A stretch of 47,401 bases of DNA from Acidobacteria bacterium UBA2994 (GTDB lineage Bacteria > Acidobacteriota > Vicinamibacteria > Vicinamibacterales > UBA8438): NCBI GenBank assembly GCA_002346545.1, contig DEAA01000042.1:41529-88929 (forward strand), written 5' to 3'. Shown piece by piece: positions 8,424-16,861 of this stretch. The notes under the pieces were generated by a model that had not been told where the DNA came from, did no database searches, and worked only from the letters and a program-made list of their open reading frames with translations. Position 1 is the first letter of the stretch. Each line of letters starts with the position of its first letter. A program made the position numbers and the translations under genes.

Positions 8424-10636
8424 GAAGGGTGCTCGGTCTTGGGCTGGGCGGAGTCTACCGCCTCAGCGCCAGTAGCGGGAGTCAGATCCAGGGTATCGAA
8501 GAGCATCTGCAGCACCGCCACCTCTCGAACGTCGAGCGTAACGAGCGGCGCCTCAAGCCGGCGCGACAGGCGCCGGGAGACGTCGACGTGGGTCGCCACG
8601 AGCTCGGCTTCGTTCGAGAAGAGCGCGATGGCCGGCACGCCGTAGAACGGCCCGAGATACGACAACCCACCGTAGGTGCCGACGAACATGCGGGCACCGG
8701 CAATGACCGCACTCTGCACCGCAAGGTTTCGGCTCGGCGTCATCAGGTGCTCGATGCTGTGGATCCCCATCCCGGTGTCGGGATGAAAGTCCTCGTGGTC
8801 GTCGAGGCTGAGCCCCGTGTTGAGCAGGACCACGGGCGCGCGCCGAGCCAGACTGCGGATCACGCGTCCGACCAGTGCACGATTCTCTGGGGTATCCGGG
8901 AAGGAGGGCCGAAAATAGAATCGTACCGCTACATATTCGCTCGGCAGCACCCGTGCGACCTCTTCGGTCTCGACGGCCGGGAGCGGCCTATACACGGTGT
9001 GCTTGTTCAGTAGGCTGATCGCTCCCTTCTCGTACCAGTAGTAGCGCAGGAGCCGATACATGACGGACGGATGCAGAACGTTGACGTCCTCGAGACCACG
9101 GCGTTCCTGAACGAGCTTCACGATGTACTCGTCGAAAGCGGCCGGAGCCATCTGCTTCTGATTGCCACCATCGGCCCAGCGGGCCTCGTTCCGCTTGCGG
9201 AACTGCTTGACGGTCATCATGTCGAAGATGTCCGCGTGGTGCGCCGCGATGTCCCGATACCAGACGTGGGCTCCACCCCGCGACACGACGATGAGACGCT
9301 CGGGCGGTATCTCGAACTCCTCGACGGCCCACGCCAGGAACGGGATCCAGTAGAGCACCTCGAATCCGACTTCGGACAACCAGGGACCAACCACGATCGG
9401 CGCATCGCCCTGGGCGGCCAACTTGATGGTCTTTCGCATGGCGAAGACCTCTGGCCCGGACGGCACCTGATCGATCTCCTCCCGCGCCAGCCAGGGCACC
9501 ACCACGCTACGCATCAGCGGCAGGGCGCGAATCCCCTGCAGCATCGCCCGGCCCACCGGAAAAACGATCCGCTTCACTCGTTTCTTCGCCCCATCTCGTA
9601 CGCGTTGCAGTAGCTTCCGGCGCTTCTCTGAGCTACCAAACGATCGGCGCCATCGCTTGGCCGTGTCGGCTCGCCGCCGCTCGATTCCCCGCCAGGTACC
9701 ACGGGCCCGGATATAGAGCGGCTTGAGAAAAACTGCTCGCTCCAGAATGTCAATTCTCACCTGCTTGAGCTGCTGCCGCGCATGCAGGAACCCAGCCAGC
9801 CAGAGATAACGCGCCCCGAGGCGCGCCCCGGTGACTCGGCCGATCTCGGGTGACCGCTCGGCCCGGACGCCCAGGGTCCAGGTCAGCGACGCGGCATGAC
9901 CGATCCACCACGGCAGGTAGGCGTAGAGCGGGCGCCCGTCCGGAAAGAAGGCGCGACGCTGGCGACCAAGGCTGAAGATCGGTCCATACCACCGTCGAAA
10001 CCACAACATCTCCGAGACCTGGTGAAACTGCCCCTCGAGCGAGAGCTCCATCAGGAGCAGTCGATCCGGCACCAGCACGTGCCGGAAGATACCGGCCCGG
10101 CGGATCGCATCGGCGCGGCCGAGCGCATAAATCATGTTGCCGGCCGACATGTGTCGCATCGTCCGCCGGAACCGGTCGCGCCGATTCTCGACGCCGGTGG
10201 TATCGAACTCCCACGGCCGCTTGTCGGTCATCAACCCATCGGGGCCGATCCGCCAGTTCCGCGGATAGGCCAGGACAACCTCTGGCCGCTCGTCGAGCAC
10301 CCGCACCAGCGTCTCGAGCCAGCGCGGATGCCAAACATCGTGGTCGCTGGCCCAGGCGAAATACTCGGCGTCCGGTTCGGCCTCGAGCGCGAGCTCGAAC
10401 GCGCGACGCCAGTTCCCGATCATCCCGAGCCGACGAGGATTCTTGGTGTAAGTGATCCTGGAATCGAGCACCGAGTAATCCCGCACCACCTCCTCGGTGC
10501 CGTCGGTCGACTGGTCGTCGACGCACACCAACCGGAAGTCCTGGTGGGTCTGGAGGAGCAGCGACTCGACCGCCTCTCCCAGCTCGTCGGCATGGTTGTA
10601 CAGCGGCGCGCCGATCACGACCCGGGCGGTGCTCAT
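8420..10636 (-). CDS. GT2 glycosyltransferase fused to the VVGPWLSEVGFE module
   Basis: A 738-residue protein. Residues 1 to about 240 are a GT-A family 2 glycosyltransferase: VVIGAPLYNHADELG, VCVDDQSTDG (38-46) and FAWASDHDVWHP, whose DHD is the likely metal-binding DxD. A basic linker of about 170 residues follows. From about 412 to 735 comes the uncharacterised module shared with the genes at 14186 and 16858: VVGPWLSEVGFEVLYW, VVSRGGAHVWY, LHPSVMYRLL, YVAVRFYF, VLLNTGLSLDDH and FVGTYGGLSYLGPFYG. The frame is open to 10654, but the ATG at 10636 overlaps the upstream stop as ATGA, so I use it. The module may be a second transferase or a docking domain. Confidence 0.88.
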   Translation of the reverse strand: MSTARVVIGAPLYNHADELGEAVESLLLQTHQDFRLVCVDDQSTDGTEEVVRDYSVLDSRITYTKNPRRLGMIGNWRRAFELALEAEPDAEYFAWASDHDVWHPRWLETLVRVLDERPEVVLAYPRNWRIGPDGLMTDKRPWEFDTTGVENRRDRFRRTMRHMSAGNMIYALGRADAIRRAGIFRHVLVPDRLLLMELSLEGQFHQVSEMLWFRRWYGPIFSLGRQRRAFFPDGRPLYAYLPWWIGHAASLTWTLGVRAERSPEIGRVTGARLGARYLWLAGFLHARQQLKQVRIDILERAVFLKPLYIRARGTWRGIERRRADTAKRWRRSFGSSEKRRKLLQRVRDGAKKRVKRIVFPVGRAMLQGIRALPLMRSVVVPWLAREEIDQVPSGPEVFAMRKTIKLAAQGDAPIVVGPWLSEVGFEVLYWIPFLAWAVEEFEIPPERLIVVSRGGAHVWYRDIAAHHADIFDMMTVKQFRKRNEARWADGGNQKQMAPAAFDEYIVKLVQERRGLEDVNVLHPSVMYRLLRYYWYEKGAISLLNKHTVYRPLPAVETEEVARVLPSEYVAVRFYFRPSFPDTPENRALVGRVIRSLARRAPVVLLNTGLSLDDHEDFHPDTGMGIHSIEHLMTPSRNLAVQSAVIAGARMFVGTYGGLSYLGPFYGVPAIALFSNEAELVATHVDVSRRLSRRLEAPLVTLDVREVAVLQMLFDTLDLTPATGAEAVDSAQPKTEHPS

Positions 10637-11694
10637 GTACGGACCCGACGCCACCCGACCACGTGCTTGTAGCCCCGCCCCGGCATGTCGGGATTGGCAT
10701 CCAGCATCTTGGTGTAGCTGACCGGAAGCATCGGAACCTCACGAGGCCAGTAGTACTGCGACAGGATCGAGCGTACGTTGCTGAGCTCTCGATTGTGGTG
10801 TGAACGGTCACGGTTGAGGCTGTAGAGATACTGACAGTCGAGCGCATGCGCACGGCGTACGTAAGTCTCGACCTGCTGGGTCGTCATCTCCTGGAACGAC
10901 ACCATGTTTATCGTTAGGTCCACACGCTCGGGTCTGACCGCAGCGTGGAACATATCGGGAATGAAGACAAAATCGAGCTCCTGCCAGCCCATGAACGTCT
11001 CTTCGGCGGGCACCTCGCCGTAGAAGCGAACTCGCGCCTCCGGGAACGCCGCCATGAGGTAGGTGGCCGAGAACAGGAACAACTCCGGGAAGTCGGTGAT
11101 CACATAGGTCACGTTTGGACAGAGGGTCTTGAACTGATACGGGAAGCCACCCCATCCTGCACCGATCTCCCAGACTAGTTTCCGGTCCGTCGCTTCCCGC
11201 ATCTCACCCAGGACCGCTCCCTGCTCCAGGGCAATCAGCACCTCGTAGAACTTGAGCGTATCGATATTGACCAGCTCGCCGTCGATGTCGAATCCGAAGC
11301 CCCCCAACTGTCTCGCCTCGGGAACCCAGACGCCGGTTTCGTCCAGCTTCCGCAGCGCGGCGAGCTTCTCGGCGAACTGGGTCTTCTTGCTCTCGAGACT
11401 CTCCCGATAGTGCTGGGGCAGCAAGCCCGTCAGATTATGGGTATGGTGTCGCAGCTGTTCAATGACTAGCGGCGACGCGTCGAGCATGTACTCGAACCGC
11501 GACAGCTCACCCGACCAGTAGTCACTCGGCGCGTGACCGGTCATTCTCCGGTTCTGACCGAGCGACAGCAACGAAAGGACCTCCCGCCGCACACGGAGAT
11601 AGGATCGATACGCGCCCGACTCGCGCAGCGTGTCGAGACGTTCGAGCCAAGCGCTGTCTACGCCCTCGATGCTGGGATCCACACCGGCAGCCAT
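10633..11694 (-). CDS. Putative sugar O-methyltransferase
   Basis: A 353-residue protein of the 'putative sugar O-methyltransferase' type found in surface polysaccharide clusters. The SAM-binding motif WEIGAGWGGFPYQFK is near residue 174, followed by YVITDFPELF and LDFVFIPDMFHA. The N-terminal 150 residues are helical and end in GFGFDIDGELVN. It would put a methyl group on a hydroxyl of the glycan or its precursor, which can act as a cap or a modification. It sits between a surface-carbohydrate protein (6 bp gap) and the GT2 fusion (4 bp overlap), so it is part of the same translation chain. The position it methylates is unknown. Confidence 0.85.
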   Translation of the reverse strand: MAAGVDPSIEGVDSAWLERLDTLRESGAYRSYLRVRREVLSLLSLGQNRRMTGHAPSDYWSGELSRFEYMLDASPLVIEQLRHHTHNLTGLLPQHYRESLESKKTQFAEKLAALRKLDETGVWVPEARQLGGFGFDIDGELVNIDTLKFYEVLIALEQGAVLGEMREATDRKLVWEIGAGWGGFPYQFKTLCPNVTYVITDFPELFLFSATYLMAAFPEARVRFYGEVPAEETFMGWQELDFVFIPDMFHAAVRPERVDLTINMVSFQEMTTQQVETYVRRAHALDCQYLYSLNRDRSHHNRELSNVRSILSQYYWPREVPMLPVSYTKMLDANPDMPGRGYKHVVGWRRVRT

Positions 11695-11700
11695 GCCGTC

Positions 11701-13266
11701 TCAGGTTACCGCGGGCGGCTCGGGCGGCGTTGGCGCATCGACCGTCCGGCGACGCAGCCCAAGTCGGGCGCGTACCCGCACCGCCATGTCATAGCCGAAC
11801 CTCGAGAACCGTTTCTTCAGCTTCTTACGACTCGCCACAACCGCAACGCACCACAGCCCCAGCCGGAGCGGCTGGAGCCAGAGCCCGGCAGTCTCCGGAG
11901 CCACGGACGTCGTCCCCTCGAGTGCCTCGAGCGCGGATACGAGCCTGGGGGTCGCCGGTTCTTCCAGTCCATGCGGTCGGACGAAACGCTCGATGAACCC
12001 ACAAGACGATGGCGCGACCCCGTCATCGATGGTGGCCGACAGTTGCGCGGCGTGAGTCGCCAGATCCGTCGCGTGTTGGAGGTGCCCGCCACACTCTGGA
12101 AGCAAGTAGCGGAAGTGCAGGGTCCCGGTCTGCGTGTCGTCGAAGGACGAATCGACGATGGTGAAGACCGGCCGGTCCTGGATGCCGGCCTCGATCATGG
12201 CCGAGGTATTGATGCCCACGACCGCTGCCCCGTGATGGAGCGTGTCGTAGTAGTCGGCCCGATCGTCATCATTCACAGGATTGGCCCCGTGACGCGGAAA
12301 CACTGTCACGTTCTGGTAGCCCGACAGGTCGACATCGCCCCAGTGCTTGGCATTGTAGGGATGCGGCCGGATGAGAATGCCGACGTCGGCAAGTGACCCG
12401 GGCCCCTGCCTTACCGCCGCGATCCACCTCCTGACGAACACGACCTCGGCCTCGGGCGACGAGATGGAGGCGGTCGATCCGACGAACACGATGAACGGAC
12501 GGTCCAGGCGCACGCCGACGCGCGCGCAGAACGCGGCCCGGTCGCAGCTGGGCGACCGGTCGAACCAGCGGTCGAAGCACTGGGAACCGGTGACCACGAT
12601 GCGAGCCGGATCGGCGTCATGAAACGTCAGCGCCTCGTCCCGCTGATCCGGATTCCAGACGGCCACCAGATCTGGCTGAATCCGCATCAACCCCTTGGTG
12701 GTCAGGTGATCCCAGGACGCCACCCCCAGCACGCTCGGCACTCCGATCCGCCGGGCGGCCTTGATGATGTCGACCTGCGGACACTGGTCGGTGACTAATG
12801 GCGAGACGACCACGAGGTCCGGGGCGACGCGCTCGAGGAACTGCTCCAGCTGCCGATGACTCGGGATAACCCGCTCACAGTGCTGAAGCCAGCGCACCAG
12901 CCGGCGGGTCCAGGCCTCGGTACCGGTGGTCCATCGACCGAGCCACCGGGTCAGGAACGGCAACGCCTTCTTCATCCGATCGCGCAGGTACGGCGAATCG
13001 GCGTAACGTGGATGCAGATACCGGGCATAGTCGATGGTGCCGCGCACGCCGCGGGCCACCGGTGCCCAGACATCTGGACGGGCGGGCACCCTGTCCAGTA
13101 CCTCGATCGCGGCCGGCATCCCCTCGAGCGCCACCATCCCTTCGGGCTGCTTGTGCGGCTGGTCGAACGCCACCGCCACCGTATGTCCTCGGATGGCAAG
13201 CTCCTCCATCACCGAGTCGAAGTACCGGAGGTAGCCCGGATACTGGAGGACGAACAGGGCCTTCAT
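11701..13266 (-). CDS. Surface carbohydrate biosynthesis protein, GT-B-like
   Basis: A 521-residue protein paralogous to the N-terminal half of the gene at 14186 and, more distantly, to the gene at 19561. Shared blocks are an N-terminal FVLQYPGYLRYFDSV, SWDHLTTKGLMRIQPD, VWNPDQRDEA, VVTGSQCFDRWF, LIRPHPYN, LHHGAAVVGINTSAMIEAG and TGTLHFRYLL. The C-terminal nucleotide-sugar half (HPYN, INTSAMIEAG) suggests a GT-B glycosyl- or glycerophosphotransferase fold, as in CDP-glycerol transferases. The last 50 residues are strongly basic and may contact the membrane. ATG at 13266 overlaps the upstream stop. I infer a transferase acting at the cytoplasmic face; the donor is unknown. Confidence 0.8.
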   Translation of the reverse strand: MKALFVLQYPGYLRYFDSVMEELAIRGHTVAVAFDQPHKQPEGMVALEGMPAAIEVLDRVPARPDVWAPVARGVRGTIDYARYLHPRYADSPYLRDRMKKALPFLTRWLGRWTTGTEAWTRRLVRWLQHCERVIPSHRQLEQFLERVAPDLVVVSPLVTDQCPQVDIIKAARRIGVPSVLGVASWDHLTTKGLMRIQPDLVAVWNPDQRDEALTFHDADPARIVVTGSQCFDRWFDRSPSCDRAAFCARVGVRLDRPFIVFVGSTASISSPEAEVVFVRRWIAAVRQGPGSLADVGILIRPHPYNAKHWGDVDLSGYQNVTVFPRHGANPVNDDDRADYYDTLHHGAAVVGINTSAMIEAGIQDRPVFTIVDSSFDDTQTGTLHFRYLLPECGGHLQHATDLATHAAQLSATIDDGVAPSSCGFIERFVRPHGLEEPATPRLVSALEALEGTTSVAPETAGLWLQPLRLGLWCVAVVASRKKLKKRFSRFGYDMAVRVRARLGLRRRTVDAPTPPEPPAVT

Positions 13267-14186
13267 CGAACCTGCTCCGCCGGCACCGGCTCGGCCAGAG
13301 TCCCGTCTTCGTTGACCGACACCAGCGTGAGCCCGTGATCACCGATCTTCTTGTAGACGTCTCTCCCACTATTGGCCGGGGCCTGGTATGCCTCGCGCGT
13401 CTCAAGGGTCGGGAGATCCGAATCGATGTCGTCACGGAGGAAAACCGCATTGATCCGCTCGCTCGACACCAGGCGATAGCCTTTACGGCGCCCCAGTCGC
13501 ACCATCGCCTCCAGCGAGGCTCCACGATAGGCACGGGTCGGCGCGTTCTTGAGGCGAAACTCGGGGTTGTATGGAATGGTGACGGCCGCGGTCCGACCCA
13601 GCAGGTGGTTGTATTCGATGATGACGACCCGGGGGTTCGTGACCGTCGTCGCGTCCCAGACCCAGAAGTCGTTGCCGTCGATGTCGATGCTCAGCAGGTC
13701 GATCTCACCGGCAAGCCCAGCCGTCTCGATGATCTCGTTGATGGTCTCTGGCGACACGAAGTGACATTCGGCCTTGATGTCTTCGCTGGCGAACTTGAGT
13801 TCGACCTTGGACACCGCCCCGGGGTTTCCGTCGACCATCAGTCCCGACCAGCCCAGCTCTTGCGCAAGAAACCCCGAGTTCCCGCCGTTGACGCCACACC
13901 CGATCTCGACGAAGCGCCGCCGTTCGACACCGATCCGGCGAAACAGCTCCAACAGCAGTCCGTCTTCGCCGTTCTGCGACATGACCCCGAACCGGTGCGA
14001 CCGAAGCTGCTTGCGCGGCGGCAGGTCGACCCCGTCGAGATATAGCCGACGGGCCAGCGCCTGCACCAGCTGGTCGGTCCGCTTCAGTTTCTCGAGTGCC
14101 GACTCGATCCGCTCCAGGCGGACGCGGACGTCGTCCAGTGGATCGCCGTCGCTACCGGGCGTGAGCGGAGGACGTTTCACCGCCAT
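13263..14186 (-). CDS. FkbM-like methyltransferase (paralog 1)
   Basis: A 307-residue protein. After a helical N-terminus rich in charged residues comes a SAM-methyltransferase-like core: SQNGEDGLLLELF, FVEIGCGVNGGNSGFLAQEL, GLMVDGNP, then LLSIDIDGNDFWVWDA and VVIIEYN, the pattern of FkbM-related proteins that methylate sugar or polyketide hydroxyls. It is clearly related to the gene at 21961. The frame opens with TTG at 14189, but the ATG at 14186 shares its first base with the upstream stop (TGATG) and is the better start. No metal- or acceptor-specific residues can be named. It could be a structural relative without methyl transfer. Confidence 0.82.
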   Translation of the reverse strand: MAVKRPPLTPGSDGDPLDDVRVRLERIESALEKLKRTDQLVQALARRLYLDGVDLPPRKQLRSHRFGVMSQNGEDGLLLELFRRIGVERRRFVEIGCGVNGGNSGFLAQELGWSGLMVDGNPGAVSKVELKFASEDIKAECHFVSPETINEIIETAGLAGEIDLLSIDIDGNDFWVWDATTVTNPRVVIIEYNHLLGRTAAVTIPYNPEFRLKNAPTRAYRGASLEAMVRLGRRKGYRLVSSERINAVFLRDDIDSDLPTLETREAYQAPANSGRDVYKKIGDHGLTLVSVNEDGTLAEPVPAEQVR

Positions 14187-16861
14187 CAACCCAGCTCCGC
14201 CGCCGCGGGATGCTCCGCCTCGCCACTCTCGGTGAGCGCTGCCTCGACAGGTGCCCCCTGCAGCACGAGACTGAGCACATCAAGACCCTGGGTATCGAGC
14301 GCCACGAAGGAGCCGCGCTTAAGCTTGGCCGCCACTCGATACATCAGATCCAGGTGGTGAGGGGCGACATGGCTCGGACTGGAGTAGAACGCCAGTGACT
14401 GGACCCCATAGAACGGCGCCAGGTAGGACAACCCCCCGTAGTTGCCAATATAGGCGCGGGCGCGGCTCACGACCTTCGTCTGCACTTCGAGGTTGTTCCG
14501 CGGTTCGACCAGCTGATCGATCGTGTGCACCCGACGGGTCACACCAGGCTTCAGATCCCAGTGGTCATCGAGCGTGTAACCGGGGTTCAGTAGAACGACG
14601 TCGGTGGTTTCCGTGACCCGGGTCAGAAGCTGTCGCACGAAGCGAAGGTTCTCCTCAGTCTCGGGGAACGCCGTGTTGTGATAAAAGCGCACGGCTACAT
14701 AGTCGTCAGGCAGCTTGTCGGCGACATCCGACGCATCGATCTGCGGCAGCCGCGCGAACGAGGCAAAGTTCTCGATCAGATTGATAGACGTGCGACTCTT
14801 CCAGTATGGATAGAAAAGACGATACATGTACATCGGGTGAAAGAGCTGAATGTCCCGGCGCTGAATGCCGACCTTCACTAGCTTAACGATCTCACGCTCG
14901 AAGTCCGTCAGCGCTCGTTGCTTCAGTAAGCCCTCGGCGATACGCTCCTCGTTCTTCTCGCGTAGCTGTTCCGGTGTAAAGAAGTCGAACACATCGATAT
15001 AGCGGGACCCAATCTGCCGATACCAAGGGGCGACCCCACCACGGGAGAGGACGATCATCCGGTCCCGCTCAAACGCTCGATACGTTCGGACCCAGTTCAG
15101 GAAAGGAATCCAGTAGAGCAGCTCGAATCCAACCTCACTGAGCCACGGCCCTACGACTAACGGGCGGTCGATCTTGTGCATCTTGTCGATAATGCGTGGG
15201 ATCGCGACCATCTCCTCGGTCGGCTCGTCTGGGCTCACCCGCGACATCACCCGGGGCACGACGTACTTTTTGACGAAGCCCTTGGCTGGGCGCCAGCGCA
15301 GGATGACGTCCATCGCCCCGAAGAGCGGCTTGAGCAGCATCCCCGTGAAGGTGAGCGGCCGGAGCTTTCGTTGACGCTTGACCCTGATCCGGGTGAGGTT
15401 CCGTACCACCTTGATCCCGACCGCCACCGGAAACAGCAACCATCGCAGCGGATACAGCAGCAGCCCCGGCCGATCGGGGGACGGCCTTGGCGCCTGCCCC
15501 AACGCCTCGATACCATCGGCAATCAGCGGCGTGGCCCGGATCTCGATGCCGTGTGGCCGCACGAACGCCTCGACGAATCCCTTCAGCTTCTCTCCGTCCT
15601 CGGGCCGTCGCTCGAAGGCGCGGGCGAGCTGGGTCACGTGCTCGTCGAACCCCCGGGCATTGCGCAGCAACCCGCCGCCCGCCTCCAGCAGATAGTGGAA
15701 GTGCAGCGTCCCTTCCTGGGTGCCGACATGCTCATCCGTCTGCACGGTAAACACCGGGCGCCCGACGATTCCAGCCTCGATCTGTGCGCTGGTGTTAATA
15801 CCCACCACCATCGCGCTGTGATGCAGCGAGTCGTAGAAGTCGTTCTTGGAACTCTCGTCCACCGGATTGGCGCCACCGTGCGGCCAGACGACCACGTCGT
15901 CGAACTCCGCCATGTCGTACTTCTGCCAAGGCTGCACGTTCTCGGGATGGGGCCTGACGACCACGGCCGCGTCACGAACCGAAGCGTCAGGCGCCTGGCG
16001 GAGCGCACGCACCCACTGATCGACGAACTCGGCCTCATTGGGCGCGATGAACCCGGAGGAACAGAGATACAAGATGTAGGGCCGGTCGTCCGGCAACCCG
16101 ACCTTGGAACAAAAATCAGTGCGGGACGCGCTTGGGACTCGCTCGAACCACTGGTCGTAGACGGGAGAACCGGTCACCAGCACGTCGTCGGTGCGCATGC
16201 CGTGCATCTCGACCGCTTCCCGTTTCTGGAACTCGTTCCAGAGGTAGACCCGGTCAGGAAGCACGCGCATCAACCCCTTATTGGTCAAATTGTCCCAGCT
16301 GTGGACACACAGACCGGTGTGCACCCCCTGTGCCTTAGCGCTCTTGATGAAATCGACCTGGTCGGAACCGAGATCGACGAGCGGGGTCGCCAACACCACG
16401 TCGGGAGATTGGCCCGCGATCTGCGCATCGACCCAGGTGTCGGTCGGGATCGCTCGCTCGACCCAGAGGAGGACCTTCCAGAGGACTCGGCGACCGCCCT
16501 GAGAGTTAACGAGCGGCAACTTGCTGAAGGTGACCAGCGCTCCAGGAAGGCGGATCTCAGCACGCTCGCGTAGCTTGAACGCATCCCGATACTCCGGTCC
16601 AAGGTAGCGCAGATAGTCCGCCCAAAGGCGCACACCACGCGCCAAGCCGAGCCAGAACCGATACGGCGTCTTCTTGGTAAGCTCCGAGTAAGTGACCGAT
16701 GGACAATCGTCGGTCAGCTCCCACAGCAGGCGACCGTCACCAAGGCGGTCTTGCATGACGAACGACAGGTGGATCTCATGTCCACGACGGGCCAACTCCC
16801 GGATCGTCGACCCGAAGTTACGGAGCGTGCCCGGATGACGCATGGAAAAAAAGATCTTCAT
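14186..16861 (-). CDS. Two-module protein: surface-carbohydrate GT-B plus VVGPWLSEVGFE module
   Basis: An 891-residue fusion. Residues 1 to about 480 match the paralogs at 11701 and 19561: FFSMRHPGTLRNFGS, SWDNLTNKGLMRVLPD, LWNEFQKREA, VLVTGSPVYDQWF, VVRPHPEN, LHHSAMVVGINTSAQIEAG, EGTLHFHYLL. Residues about 480-560 are a very basic linker (VKRQRKLRP) that may touch membrane. Residues about 562-870 are the unknown module: VVGPWLSEVGFELLYW (564-579), VLSRGGVAPWYRQI, LFHPMYMYRL, YVAVRFYHNTAFPE, VVLLNPGYTLDDH and YIGNYGGLSYLAPFYG. It is ATGA-coupled to the ABC ATPase fusion before it. Two transferase activities in one chain are plausible, which would make it a processive or repeat-building enzyme; this is inference. 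Confidence 0.86.
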   Translation of the reverse strand: MKIFFSMRHPGTLRNFGSTIRELARRGHEIHLSFVMQDRLGDGRLLWELTDDCPSVTYSELTKKTPYRFWLGLARGVRLWADYLRYLGPEYRDAFKLRERAEIRLPGALVTFSKLPLVNSQGGRRVLWKVLLWVERAIPTDTWVDAQIAGQSPDVVLATPLVDLGSDQVDFIKSAKAQGVHTGLCVHSWDNLTNKGLMRVLPDRVYLWNEFQKREAVEMHGMRTDDVLVTGSPVYDQWFERVPSASRTDFCSKVGLPDDRPYILYLCSSGFIAPNEAEFVDQWVRALRQAPDASVRDAAVVVRPHPENVQPWQKYDMAEFDDVVVWPHGGANPVDESSKNDFYDSLHHSAMVVGINTSAQIEAGIVGRPVFTVQTDEHVGTQEGTLHFHYLLEAGGGLLRNARGFDEHVTQLARAFERRPEDGEKLKGFVEAFVRPHGIEIRATPLIADGIEALGQAPRPSPDRPGLLLYPLRWLLFPVAVGIKVVRNLTRIRVKRQRKLRPLTFTGMLLKPLFGAMDVILRWRPAKGFVKKYVVPRVMSRVSPDEPTEEMVAIPRIIDKMHKIDRPLVVGPWLSEVGFELLYWIPFLNWVRTYRAFERDRMIVLSRGGVAPWYRQIGSRYIDVFDFFTPEQLREKNEERIAEGLLKQRALTDFEREIVKLVKVGIQRRDIQLFHPMYMYRLFYPYWKSRTSINLIENFASFARLPQIDASDVADKLPDDYVAVRFYHNTAFPETEENLRFVRQLLTRVTETTDVVLLNPGYTLDDHWDLKPGVTRRVHTIDQLVEPRNNLEVQTKVVSRARAYIGNYGGLSYLAPFYGVQSLAFYSSPSHVAPHHLDLMYRVAAKLKRGSFVALDTQGLDVLSLVLQGAPVEAALTESGEAEHPAAAELG

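Noticed and set aside
9750..10853. Alternative minus-strand 367-codon frame over the GT2 gene
   Set aside because: It reads the GT2 coding region one base off and spans the junction with the methyltransferase gene; arginine- and glycine-rich with no motifs.
15176..16573. Plus-strand 465-codon frame antisense to the 891-residue gene
   Set aside because: Histidine-, arginine- and proline-rich composition typical of the opposite strand of a GC-rich gene; no motif; the minus-strand gene has clear conserved blocks.
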